Positions 26,478-34,717 are shown, numbered from the stretch's first letter. The stretch: DNA of 64,000 nucleotides from VXNE01 sp965261535 (GCA_965261535.1 OZ253469.1:4030001-4094000), one strand, 5' to 3'. The notes: generated from the sequence alone by a model not told the origin. A program made the numbers and translations.

Positions 26478-26822
26478 GGAGCGCGTGCGGTTTATGTCGT
26501 TGCGGCTGAATTGTCGGCGGGAGAGGTGGACCCGCATGGCCTGCAGCGCCTGGCGGTGCATGTCGAGGGCCTTCTGGCCGAGGTCGTCGACGCGGGTGCG
26601 GAGGTATTGTAAGGCGGTGGCCGGATCGAGGTCACGGAGCTCGAGCCCCTGGGAGAGATCGGCGCGCGATCTGGAGCAGGCAATCCCTGTAGTTGGCTAC
26701 GGTGCGCACCGACGGCGGCCGGTCCGGGTTCCGGCGCAGGGCGCCGCTATCGACGAGTTGCGCGACCACGGTGCCGGCCTGGCGCTCGGGGGGCTGGGTG
26801 GAACGGAATCTCGGCACGGGCG
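26478..26822 (-). pseudogene. Integrase N-terminal remnant (tyrosine-recombinase-like), frameshifted
   Basis: The minus strand gives TPVPRFRSTQPPERQAGTVV, then SVRTVANYRDCLLQIARRSL, then after a one-base shift LRDLDPATALQYLRTRVDDL and GQKALDMHRQALQAMRVHL, and a stop at 26478. This resembles the SAM-like N-terminal domain of integrases carried by integrative elements. The catalytic domain is absent. It directly follows a small HTH relic, a common order in such elements. Confidence 0.55.
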
Positions 26823-27075
26823 TCAAATGGCGCGGCGGCGCAGCCAGCGCGCGACGGTGGAGTGGTGGACGTGCACCGCCGCGGTCCCGGAGCCAGCGCC
26901 GGAGCTCCGCCGGCGTGCAGCCCTCGCCCGCGAGCGCGAGCGGTTCGTGGGCGTACCGGTCGAGTCGGGAGCGGGTGTGCCGGGCGCGACGGCGCGTGCG
27001 GGTCTGGGCCTTAAGGCGTGCCGCCTCGGCAGGCGCGTCGAAGGTGCCGTCGGCGGGTGCCTGCCGGAAGGTATA
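26823..27075 (-). pseudogene. Small helix-turn-helix protein relic
   Basis: Across one frameshift the minus strand reads SRLDRYAHEPLALAGEGCTP, AELRRWLRDRG, then HVHHSTVARWLRRRAI and TGA at 26823. This is a homeodomain-like HTH typical of small accessory proteins of plasmids and integrative elements. The 5' side is lost at the junction with the next relic near 27070. Confidence 0.55.
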
Positions 27076-27555
27076 GGCGCGGGCACAGGCAACTGGCGAC
27101 TGGAGCTGACGACCGCCCAGGACATCGATGTCGGCGCCTTTATCCGGACCGCGGACGGGTTTCTCACGAGCATGCACGACCTAGTGCGCGACACGGGAGA
27201 GGGCTTTTACGTGCCGATTTTCAACCCGGGGCGCAATACCCGGCAGGTGAGTTCGTTGCGGCTGATCAATCTGAGCTCGCAAAATGCAGAGGTGAGGGTT
27301 CGGGCGAGCGACGACCGGGGCCGTTCACCTGGCGAGGAGGTGTCGCTGAATGTGGGAGCCGGATCCGCGCGCACCCTGCCGTCGCGGGCGTTCGAGGCGG
27401 GACAGTCCGGTCTGACCGGCGCGATTGGCCAGGGCGACGGCAAGTGGCGGCTGGTTGTTTCCTCCAACCAGCAGGTTGCGATAGCCAATTTGATGGAGTC
27501 GCCCGCGGGGCTCCTGACGAACCTGTCCTCCGTGCCGGCCAGGGACCGCCAATAG
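27070..27555 (+). pseudogene. C-terminal fragment of a large secreted protein
   Basis: The last 160 codons of the frame read GAGTGNWRLELTTAQDIDVG, FIRTADGFLTSMHDLV, FYVPIFNPGRNTRQVSSLRL, then a second tandem-like unit GQGDGKWRLVVSSNQQVAIA and SPAGLLTNLSSVP. This resembles repeated beta-rich C-terminal modules of secreted proteins in marine gammaproteobacteria. Upstream DNA in the same frame is antisense to the HTH and integrase relics, so the real N-terminus is gone. It converges on the lipoprotein relic. Confidence 0.6.
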
Positions 27556-27749
27556 CCCGCATATCGCGCCGGATTCCACCCTTCTGCGCGCGTTCGCGAC
27601 CGGAATCATAGCCCCCTCTGTGACCCTGAGAGGCGGGCCTGGCGGCGCGGGCAGACAATCGTTCCCCTGCTGAAAACCACTGTGGATCTCGTGCCAACCC
27701 CAAACTGGACAGGAGTGCCCGCGAAAGCCTGGGTTGTTATGTCCAGTCT

Positions 27750-28807
27750 GACTAGTGTCGTTCGCCTCCCAGTGGACCTCCCCGTTCAGTGCGGGCTCAC
27801 CGCCCTCGCAATGCTGCTCGAATCGCAGATCGATTGCCATCAGAACATTGCCGTCGTAAGTCAATTCGTCGATGACGAACCAACCGGTGAGCGTGTTGCA
27901 GCCGCGGTGTTCGCCGGACCAGGAAAGTCCGCCCTTCACCGGATTGTGGAACGGGAAGCGTCGCAGGTCAGAGTAGTAACCGACCTCGAGGCGGCTAAGG
28001 ATGTTCATGGCCTGGAACGTGCCGTCCCAATACTCATCACCATTGACGGAAACGGTCAGCCGAGCGCCTTCAGCGTCTGCCGTGAGTAGACTTTCGATCG
28101 GGGTGTAGAGGTAATTTCGGCCCTGCGCCGATGTAATCCCCGGGCTCGCTCTCAAGGTAGACGTAGTCGTCGGTCGCCGGGGTAATCCCTTGCGGCTTCC
28201 ACAGATTAGTCGGAGGCGGCACGACCGGAGGGGGTGGGCCCGTCGCATCGTTCGCGTTCCAATAGATGTCTCCGCGCAGCGCGCCGGTACTGCCGCTGCA
28301 GTACTGCTCGAACTCCAGATCGATTTCGGCAAGCGTCGTGCCGTCGTAAGCGACGCTGTCGATAACCAGCCGGCCGCTTGACCCGTTGCAGCCACGCCCT
28401 TCGCCGGTCCAGCTCAGGCCACCCGCTGCAGTATCGTGACCATACCGTGCGAGATTCTCGTAGGTGCCGGGCTGGAGTTCCGTATAGGTATCGGGCAGCT
28501 CGAACTCGCCTTTCCAGGATTCGTCGCCCTTAATGGCGATGGTGAAATTAGCGACCTGCGATGTCACCGTTATTTGCGCGTCGGCATTCGTATAGGAGTA
28601 ACTCTGCCCAGCACCGATCCAGTCGCTGGCATCACTGCTCAGGCTGACGGAAGTGGGCACGGGTGCGGGCGGAGGTGGCGGTGGACTCGTTACCGTCGGC
28701 CGGCCCGACGAATCCGATCCGCCTCCACCACAGGAGATCGCGAGAAACGAATACGCAACCAAAAGTGATATCTGAATCAGGTGCTTGCGCAAAATCGACA
28801 CACCCAT
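27750..28807 (-). pseudogene. Two-repeat lipoprotein with frameshift
   Basis: ATG 28807 gives a signal peptide with a lipobox: KHLIQISLLVAYSFLAISCG, with Cys at about residue 26, followed by a Gly/Ser and Pro-rich linker. Two homologous beta-rich modules follow. Module 1 has FTIAIKGDESWKGEFELPD, GGLSWTGEGRGCNG and IDLEFEQYC. Module 2 has LTVSVNGDEYWDGTFQAMN, GGLSWSGEHRGCNT and IDLRFEQHC. An extra C near 28110 (YIGAG then NYLYTP in the other frame) separates the modules. The second frame stays open to 27325 over antisense sequence, so the true 3' end is uncertain. Confidence 0.7.
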
Positions 28808-29394
28808 GCGTCCTTTTGTTCTTCGGTCGGATCCGGCAGGGATCTGAACTCGCAGGCGAGCCTTTACACGTGGTTTCAGGCTACCACAGCAAGCCCTTTC
28901 CCAGTACGGCACATCGGCGGATACAGCGCGTTCCGCAAGTGTGCCGCAGTGAGGCGCGAAGGAGCAACAAGTACTTGTTTATAAGAATGTTAAGTGAATT
29001 TTATGCGATTCCCCGAACCTACCAAAAACCCCTGGTTTGCTCTCGCGCAGGGAACAAACCCGTAGGGGCGAAGCCTGTCGTCGCCCACCCGCTGCGCCAC
29101 GTGGGACGGTCAGCGATAGGGGGACCAGTAGTTCTGCTTATCCGATTTGAACTTGTATCGACGACGAGGGTGGGGCAGGGGATCCTGAGCGCGCAATGTC
29201 CACCCTAGTGCTCCGTCAAGCCCAAATCTGCGGGTATCTGCGGGTCTTTTCGGCCCCTGATAGTTTTCATGCGAGGGGTGCCCCCTCGCGCTCCCGGCTG
29301 AAGGCTCCGTTGCTCCTCCTTGTGTGGTGCCTGCCACACCGCGTCGTCGCGCCTCGCCAGGAACCAAAAATCCCTCGCAGCTACACTCGCATCT
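28808..29394. other. Intergenic stretch, partly AT-rich, with one hairpin repeat
   Basis: No gene is supported. An AT-richer segment at 28975-29010 could hold the lipoprotein promoter region. On the minus strand, 29110-29175 reads KFKSDKQNYWSPYR and a stop, possibly a C-terminal relic that I cannot assign. A single palindromic repeat unit lies at 29268-29309. Confidence 0.4.
29268..29309 (-). repeat. Palindromic hairpin-repeat locus 2 (single unit)
   Basis: One isolated unit in reverse orientation: GCGAGGGGTGCCCCCTCGC (core with TG/CA-type loop changes) followed by CTCCCGGCTGAAGGCTCC. It lies between the lipoprotein and sulfatase relics, so single units can exist outside arrays. Confidence 0.85.
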
Positions 29395-30256
29395 TTAGAC
29401 TTGACGGAACACTAGTAGCTTGGCCAGCATCGTTGATTGGATGTCTGCATAGTCTGGGTGATTGAAGAGGTTATTCAGTTCAACAGGATCCTCCGCCAGG
29501 TTGTAGAGTTGCCCGTGCTCCTGCATATCAAAAACCAGTTTCCAGTCACCTCTCCGTATCGCGCGCATGGTCCCACTTTGCAACCAGCCGTTTAGCTCAT
29601 CGAAACCGATCGCCGGATTCAGTCCATCTGCATAGGCGTCATAGTCATCATCAGCCGTTTAGTGCAACCCTCCAAAACCGTGCTCCGCATAAGCACTGTC
29701 GAATTCTTCCTCGGGATACTCTTTGCCCCTCAACAACGCCCACAAACTGCGCCCCTGTACTCCACGCGGAATGTCCGTCCCTGTCGCTTCGCATAGTGTC
29801 GGCATGATGTCCGCGATCGTGACATGCGCCGGATGGGGTTGGTCGGAAATATCCGGACCTACGACAAGAAACGGGATGCGAATGAGCACCTCGGGCAATT
29901 CCGCACCCTTGCGTACGAGCCCGTATTCGCCGACATAATCGCCATGATCCGAGAGGAAGATCACAATCGTGTTGTCCCGCAGTCCCTTCGCGTCCAAATG
30001 GTCGATGAAGCGTTTGACTTGGTCGTCGAGTGTGGTTCGTCCGCGCCCGAGTCGCGCCAGGATATCGGCCCGTCAACATGCTCACACGTGCCGGGAGGCA
30101 AGCAGGCATCGTTGTGTAGGCCCGGTCGAACCACGTGCCCTGTGCGGCAAGACTGTCCAGAAAGGGCGTGGTATCGAGTTGAAATCCTTCACGCTTGGAC
30201 ACATCGGTCCGCTGCTGATCCGTCATGATTACGACGATGTTCGGTTTCGTGGCCAT
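29395..30256 (-). pseudogene. Type I sulfatase, inactivated
   Basis: The N-terminus from ATG 30256 reads MATKPNIVVIMTDQQRTDVS, then TTMPACLPARVSMLTGRYP. The CxPxR motif is the site where a Cys becomes formylglycine. Sequence after about 30070 jumps, with a frame change, to DDQVKRFIDHLDAKGLRDNT and FLSDHGDYVGEYGL (metal-binding Asp-His), skipping what must be well over 100 residues of the family. An in-frame TAA at 29659-29661 interrupts FGGLH and TADDDYDAYADG. The C-terminus AIRRGDWKLVFDMQ and LYNLAEDPVELNNL is intact to 29395. Three independent lesions are thus present. Confidence 0.9.
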
Positions 30257-30275
30257 GATTGAATCCGTTTGGGGT

Positions 30276-30417
30276 CAGCGAAGCTTCCAGGGCGGGATGG
30301 CGTCCTGGTCGAGCGGCTCGATGCCGTCGTCGGTGATGAGCCAAACTGACGCGTCGGCGCGATTCCCGTTCACATCGAGGAAGCCGATAGTCCCGTACTG
30401 GATTGGTGATCTTCATG
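30276..30417 (-). pseudogene. Short frameshifted ORF before the sulfatase
   Basis: ATG 30417 starts MKITNP. After a frame change the minus strand reads YGTIGFLDVNGNRADASVWL, ITDDGIEPLDQDAIPPWKLR and TGA at 30276, 20 bp before the sulfatase start. The domain is not recognised. The start region CGGGGYAACATGAAGATCAC (continuing CAAT) is shared with the ThuA gene, suggesting recombination at, or copying of, a gene start. Confidence 0.45.
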
Positions 30418-30433
30418 TTGCCCCGGTCTCGCC

Positions 30434-30583
30434 GAACTGCGCGGCCTTTACGGCACGGGGCACGGCCAGCATGGCTCGGCGTCCGGCCTGACGGCGCGAC
30501 ACGCGCGGCTCGCCGTCGGCGCGGCCTCGACCCTGGCGGTGTTCCTGTTCGAGACGCACGAGGCGACGAAAGGAACGCCATGA
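30434..30583 (+). pseudogene. Abortive-infection C-terminal (Abi_C-like) domain fragment
   Basis: The plus strand gives ELRGLYGTGHGQHGSASGLT, then ARHARLAVGAASTLAVFLFE and THEATKGTP with TGA at 30581. The GxGHG ... L.ARHA.LAV.AA.TLA.FL..T pattern matches the Abi_C domain found at the end of phage-abortive-infection proteins. Only about 50 residues remain; the 5' part is replaced by the short ORF running the other way. Confidence 0.6.
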
Positions 30584-30610
30584 CGGGCGCGTTTGCGACG
30601 GGGAAAGCGA

Positions 30611-30687
30611 TTTATGCGACACTAAACGTGTTTTTGCGTCAAATAGGCGGTTTTATATGTCGCATAAAGATTTTAGCGACATATAAT
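30611..30687. promoter_or_regulatory. Operator cluster and -10 box for the Fic gene
   Basis: Two perfect inverted repeats interleave: TTTATGCGACA at 30611-30621 with TGTCGCATAAA at 30658-30668, and TTATATGTCGC at 30653-30663 with GCGACATATAA at 30676-30686. The repeated GCGACA half-sites suggest binding by the winged-helix N-terminus of the Fic protein itself. A consensus TATAAT sits at 30682-30687, placing +1 on or next to the ATG at 30695. There is no Shine-Dalgarno, so the message is probably leaderless. Confidence 0.7.
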
Positions 30688-30694
30688 CCGCCAC

Positions 30695-32092
30695 ATGCCA
30701 AAGCGGATCCCCGAACAAGAGCTTGACGCCATTCTTACCGTCGTGGCGGCCCATTCGGAAGGAGTGCAGGTCAGTGCCATCCGCGAGGGACTGCCGTACG
30801 AGCTGCCGCCGCGGATGCTGCAGCGCCGCCTCGCTCTGCTCGTGGAACAGAAGCGGTTGATCGCCGAAGGCCAGCGCAAGGGCCGTCGCTATCGCGTGCC
30901 CGTCACCATAACCGGCAACGGCAATCTGGTCGCGGGTAGCGCGATCGTCGAGGCGCGTGGTGAGGTCTATGTGCCGATCTCGCCAGAGGCGGAGGCCGTC
31001 AAGCGGGCGATTCGCGCGCCGATCCAGAGACGGCAGCCGGTGGGCTACCAGCGCGCTTTCCTGGATAACTACCGGCACAACGTCACTTACTACTTGCCGG
31101 CGGAAACGCGCCAACGCCTGCTCGACATGGGTCCCCCGTCCGACGGCGAGCGCCGGGCGGGAACCTACGCCCGGACGATCTACAGTCGCCTGCTGATCGA
31201 TCTGTCCTGGAACTCCAGCCGTCTGGAAGGCAATACCTACTCCCTGCTGGAAACCGAGCGCCTGCTGGAGCTGGGCGAGGCCACCGAGGGCAAGGATGGG
31301 CTGGAAGCGCAGATGATCCTGAACCACAAGGCGGCCATCGAGCTGCTCGTCGACCAGGCCGACGAGATCGCCTTCAACCGGTACACCATCCTGAATCTGC
31401 ACGCCCTGCTCGCGGACAATCTGCTTGCCGACCCGCAGGCCGGCGGCCGCCTGCGGCGCATTCCGGTAGGCATCGCCGGCACGGTCTACCATCCGCTGGA
31501 AGTGCCGCAGCTCATCGAGGAATGCTTCGAGAAAATTCTGGATACCGCGGCCGCGATCACGGACCCCTTCGAGCAGGCCTTCTTCGCCCTCGTGCACCTC
31601 GCCTACCTGCAGGGTTTCGAGGACGTCAACAAGCGGGTCTCCCGCCTCGCGGCGAACATCCCGCTGATCCGCAGCAATCTCTGCCCCCTGTCCTTCGTGG
31701 ACGTGCCGGAGCGAGCCTACATCGACGGCGTGTTGGCCATCTACGAGCTGAATCGCGTCGAGCTACTGCGTGACCTGTTCATCTGGGCCTGCGAGCGCTC
31801 CAGCGCGCGGTACTCGGCAGTCCGCCAGTCCTTGGGTGAGCCGGACCCGTTCCGCTTGCGTTACCGGGCGCTGGTCGCCCAAGTGGTCGCCGCGGTGGTG
31901 CGCACGGGAATGGGCAAGCGGGCCGCGACTGCACTGGCGCGGCAACGTGCGGCGGAGCAGGTGTCCCCGGCGGACCAGGCGCGATTCGTCGAAGTCGTGG
32001 AGACCGAGATAATGAGCCTCCACGAAGGCAACATCGCGCGCTACCGCCTGCGGCCGGCCGAATACCAGGCGTGGCGGCAAGGCTGGCGTTGA
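30695..32092 (+). CDS. Fic-family protein with N-terminal winged helix
   Basis: 465 residues. Residues 1-65 form a winged-helix DNA-binding domain (PRMLQRRLALLVEQKRLIAE, then a basic RKGRRYRV wing). An N-terminal inhibitory helix motif SSRLEGN lies near residue 172, matching [S/T]xxxE[G/N] of class II Fic proteins. The Fic motif at about 301 reads HLAYLQGFEDVNKRVSR, against HPFxxGNGRxxR. The catalytic His and the acidic and Arg positions are kept, but Gly-Asn-Gly is Val-Asn-Lys. This variant is shared by a large subgroup (F.DVNKR) of Fic proteins. AMP-transfer to a protein target is the expected activity, possibly with autoregulation through the upstream inverted repeats. Confidence 0.9.
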   Translation: MPKRIPEQELDAILTVVAAHSEGVQVSAIREGLPYELPPRMLQRRLALLVEQKRLIAEGQRKGRRYRVPVTITGNGNLVAGSAIVEARGEVYVPISPEAEAVKRAIRAPIQRRQPVGYQRAFLDNYRHNVTYYLPAETRQRLLDMGPPSDGERRAGTYARTIYSRLLIDLSWNSSRLEGNTYSLLETERLLELGEATEGKDGLEAQMILNHKAAIELLVDQADEIAFNRYTILNLHALLADNLLADPQAGGRLRRIPVGIAGTVYHPLEVPQLIEECFEKILDTAAAITDPFEQAFFALVHLAYLQGFEDVNKRVSRLAANIPLIRSNLCPLSFVDVPERAYIDGVLAIYELNRVELLRDLFIWACERSSARYSAVRQSLGEPDPFRLRYRALVAQVVAAVVRTGMGKRAATALARQRAAEQVSPADQARFVEVVETEIMSLHEGNIARYRLRPAEYQAWRQGWR

Positions 32093-32167
32093 CGGCGATC
32101 GAGGATGCCAACATCAACAAACGTCTCCGGGGAGCGCCAACGACCGGGGGCGGTTGTTGCATAGACG

Positions 32168-32680
32168 ACGAGTGGGGCCGGACCGGAGCCCTCAGCCGGG
32201 GAGCGGGAGGGGGCACCCCTCGCAAGAAAGGAGCCCTCAGCCGGGGAGCGGGAGGGGGCACCCCTCCCATGGAACAAATTTTCACCCGAAGCCTCCCGGC
32301 CGGGTTTTCTCGGGTCGGACCGTGGCAGGAGTTTCAGTCTCCCATACGGGGTCGTGGACTGCGCCACGCCACCAGCGTCAAAACGCCGAGCACGGTCTGG
32401 GCCAAACTCGCAATCGGGCGAAACGCACCATTGGGGACACGGCCTCTGGCCCGAGAGGGACATGGTACACGACATGCCGGGCGTACGGAGAACGCGCCAC
32501 TGTTCCCTGTGCGTCCGCGCCCCGGCCCCGGGGTGGAAACTCGCAAGAAAAGAGCCTTCAGCCGGGGAGCGCGAGGGGGCACCCCTCGCAAGAAGAGAGC
32601 CCTCAGCCGGGGAGCGCGAGGGGGTACCCCCGCAAGAGAGAGACCGACGCCGGAGGCGCCGGCCGTGGGCACTGCTATGC
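32168..32680 (+). repeat. Composite element: head, hairpins, 291-bp module, hairpins, tail (locus 3)
   Basis: The whole gap between the Fic gene and the C13 peptidase gene is one structured element. The head box ACGAGTGGGGCCGG is at 32168. Two long hairpin units (GCGGGAGGGGGCACCCCTCGC-type, the second ending CCTCCC) run to 32256. The 291-bp module spans 32257-32547, and two more hairpin units follow to about 32640. The tail GGCGCCGGCCGTGGGCACT ends near 32673. A matching arrangement lies at 55866-56320. Confidence 0.9.
32257..32547 (+). repeat. 291-bp module, copy 1
   Basis: From GGCACCCCTCCCATGGAACA to GGTGGAAACTCGCAAG; reads the same base for base as 55988-56278. Both strands are open for 70 to 95 codons, but the diverged third copy at 11634-11845 has frame-breaking indels, so it is more likely a non-coding mobile or structured element than a gene. 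Confidence 0.95.
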
Positions 32681-32759
32681 TCCCGTCAGGCGTTCAACTT
32701 TCCGGCGCCGCTCATTCGCACGCGCGTGTTTGCGGTTCCGGATCCGACGGGAGTTGCGG

Positions 32760-33656
32760 ATGGCCTTCGCGGGTCGATGGGTGTCGTACATCGTGGTCGT
32801 CGTGACCGGGTTCGCCACGGGTGCGGAACCGGATGAGGCAGTCCCGGAGAAGAAGCCGCTCGACATCGAGAGCGTCTACTACGCCCAACACGGGCTCTTG
32901 CAAGCCGCCCTCGACCGTGTGCGGTTCTCCTCGGACGACCTCGCCGAGATCTACTTCGTGGGCTTTGCCCCGGACGCGGCGGAGGATGTGTTCGAAAGCG
33001 AGGTCAAGCACGTCGAGGCGCTGTTCCGGGAAAAACTCGGCGCCCAGGGTCGCACGGTGTTGCTTGTCAACAGCCGCAACACCGTCGACGAACTGCCGCT
33101 GGCCAACGGTCCGAACCTCGCCGCCGTACTAGAGGGGATGGCCGCAAGGATGGGACCGGAGGACCTGCTGTTCCTGCATATCACTTCCCACGGTTCAAGA
33201 AAGCATCGGCTGTCCGTATCGTTCGAGAACCTGGGGCTGAACGATCTTTCGGCCGAGGAGGTCGGCGATATCGTCGACGGTGCGGGATTGCCGTGGCGCG
33301 TCGTCGTGGTCTCGGCGTGCTTCTCCGGCGGTTTTATCAAGGTCTTGAAGTCGCCGCGCGCCATGGTCATCACCGCCGCCAGCGCGAAACGCACGTCGTT
33401 CGGTTGCAAGAATGGGCGCGAGTACACCTATTTCGGGGCGGCTTTCTACCGCGATAGCCTGATCGACGCGGACTTCCGCGCCGCTTTCGACCGGGCCGTG
33501 CCGCTGGTGCGTGCGCGCGAGAAGGAGCAGGACTTCAAGCACTCGAGGCCGCGGGTCTGGATCGGCAAGGAGATCGCTGCCAAGCTGCCGCACATGTGGA
33601 GCCCATCCGGCCCGGGTACGGCAGGAGGGCAGGTAGATACCCTTACGGTTCCTTGA
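32760..33656 (+). CDS. Secreted C13-type (caspase-like fold) peptidase
   Basis: 298 residues from ATG 32760. An N-terminal hydrophobic stretch (VSYIVVVVTGFATGAEP) looks like a signal peptide. The domain has the clan CD order: strand and His in FLHITSHGS (H144), strand and Cys in VVVVSACFSGG (C187). YYAQHGLLQAALDRV near 40-55 and the His-Gly motif point to the bacterial peptidase C13 (legumain-like) family. The target is unknown. Its 5' flank is entirely repeat element. A second, 5'-truncated copy lies 2.2 kb downstream. Confidence 0.85.
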   Translation: MAFAGRWVSYIVVVVTGFATGAEPDEAVPEKKPLDIESVYYAQHGLLQAALDRVRFSSDDLAEIYFVGFAPDAAEDVFESEVKHVEALFREKLGAQGRTVLLVNSRNTVDELPLANGPNLAAVLEGMAARMGPEDLLFLHITSHGSRKHRLSVSFENLGLNDLSAEEVGDIVDGAGLPWRVVVVSACFSGGFIKVLKSPRAMVITAASAKRTSFGCKNGREYTYFGAAFYRDSLIDADFRAAFDRAVPLVRAREKEQDFKHSRPRVWIGKEIAAKLPHMWSPSGPGTAGGQVDTLTVP

Positions 33657-33658
33657 GC

Positions 33659-33915
33659 GGTCTCGACGCGGTCTCGGACACGCGCAAATCGGCGTCCTAC
33701 GGCTCGGCGGGACAGGGTCGCAGGTGGCTGGCTGGTGCTCCGCGTGTAGATACGGCGGTTCGACGCGATACGGACAACGCCAACAACGTGATCAAGCAGA
33801 AGCCGACCGGGCGGCCGGAGGAGAACTCGGTTTCAAGCCACTGCCGGGAAACCTCGTGATGTGGACTCTTGGAGTCGTAGGCATGGAGGAGGAGATTGGC
33901 GTCGACGAGTATCAC
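33659..33915 (-). pseudogene. VapC-type PIN toxin, truncated and frameshifted
   Basis: GTG 33915 gives VILVDANLLLHAYDSKSPHH, EVSRQWLETEF and GRPVGFCLITLLAL. After a frame change, VRIASNRRIYTRS follows, matching the F.RI..N.RIY.RP segment of VapC, and then recognisable PIN sequence stops. The last two catalytic acidic residues are missing. The 3' side, after the RIYTRS segment, is the same DNA found after the second C13 copy. Confidence 0.8.
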
Positions 33916-33975
33916 CGCCGTGCGGTGCCGTCGAACACATTGAGCAGGCCGCCGATGTCGTCAATGTTGCCCGGA
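33912..33975 (-). pseudogene. VapB antitoxin 3' remnant
   Basis: The minus strand reads GNIDDIGGLLNVFDGTARR then TGA overlapping the PIN start as GTGA. This is the same C-terminal segment and junction as the orphan antitoxin at 22357. The RHH DNA-binding half is absent. Confidence 0.75.
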
Positions 33976-34052
33976 CTGAGCTGTCCAGTTGTTTGCAATG
34001 ACGAAAGTAAGGAATTATTGTTTCATTGTATTCCTCCTTCGAGGAGTTGACT

Positions 34053-34277
34053 GTGCTCGCGAAATTGACGGCCAAGAACCAGTTGACCCTTCCCAAGGCC
34101 ATAGTCTCCGCCGTCGAGGGCACCGAGTACTTCGATGTGACTGAGGAGAATGGCCGAATCATGCTCACGCCTGTGCGCATCAACCGCGCCGACGCGGTGC
34201 GCGCCAAGCTCTCGGAACTCGGCATTGCAGAGAGCGACGTAGCCGATGCGGTGGCCTGGGCGCGCCGGCCCCAGTGA
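34053..34277 (+). CDS. AbrB-fold antitoxin
   Basis: 74 residues from GTG 34053, preceded by GAGGAG at 34041. The swapped-hairpin DNA-binding motif reads VLAKLTAKNQLTLPKAI, followed by VEGTEYFDVTEENGRIMLTP. The C-terminal tail (VRAKLSELGIAESDVADAVA) should bind the toxin. The stop overlaps the toxin GTG (GTGA at 34274-34277), so it is coupled. The pair probably represses its own promoter through AbrB/toxin complexes. Confidence 0.88.
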   Translation: MLAKLTAKNQLTLPKAIVSAVEGTEYFDVTEENGRIMLTPVRINRADAVRAKLSELGIAESDVADAVAWARRPQ

Positions 34278-34717
34278 CGGTTCACCGGGTAGTTCTCGAC
34301 ACAAACGTCCTGGTTTCAGCCCTGGTGTTTCATGCAGGATCGTTGTCCTGGTTGCGGGGTGCATGGCAATCGAAGCGGATTCTGCCGCTCCCCAGCCGGG
34401 GAACCGCAGAGGAGTTGATTCGTGTATTGGCCTATCCCCGCTTTCGGCTTTCGCCCGATGAACGCACGGACCTTCTCGCCGACTATCTTCCCTGGTGCGA
34501 GACCGTTGCCGTTTCGGACTCGCCGATGGAGATTCCCCGCTGCCGGGATCCGTCCGACCGAGCTTTCCTGGAACTTGCGCTGGCCGGCCATGCCGATGCG
34601 TTGATCTCCGGTGGCGCCGACCTGCTGGTGCTCGCGGACTCGTTTCCTGTCCCAATCCTTGCGCCCGCTACATTCAAGGAGCGGCTGGTTGCTGCGCCCC
34701 GACGGCCGGATAGATAG
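34274..34717 (+). CDS. PIN-domain ribonuclease toxin
   Basis: 147 residues. The first acidic residue is in RVVLDTNVLVSALVF (D9) and the second near AEELIRVLAYPRF (E45-46). CRDPSDRAFLELALAG carries the next Asp pair and ADALISGGADLLVLA the last. It matches the putative toxin, PIN family (TIGR00305-like) group usually paired with an AbrB or RHH antitoxin. All catalytic residues are present, so this is the only apparently intact TA pair of this kind in the window. Confidence 0.88.
   Translation: MTVHRVVLDTNVLVSALVFHAGSLSWLRGAWQSKRILPLPSRGTAEELIRVLAYPRFRLSPDERTDLLADYLPWCETVAVSDSPMEIPRCRDPSDRAFLELALAGHADALISGGADLLVLADSFPVPILAPATFKERLVAAPRRPDR

Noticed and set aside
26431..27069. N-terminal part of the plus-strand ORF reaching 27555
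   Set aside because: This part is antisense to HTH and integrase-like sequence on the minus strand and has no similarity of its own; only the last 160 codons look coding.
32257..32547. Conserved small protein gene in the 291-bp module
   Set aside because: Both strands are open only because of composition; the third copy has indels that break every frame.
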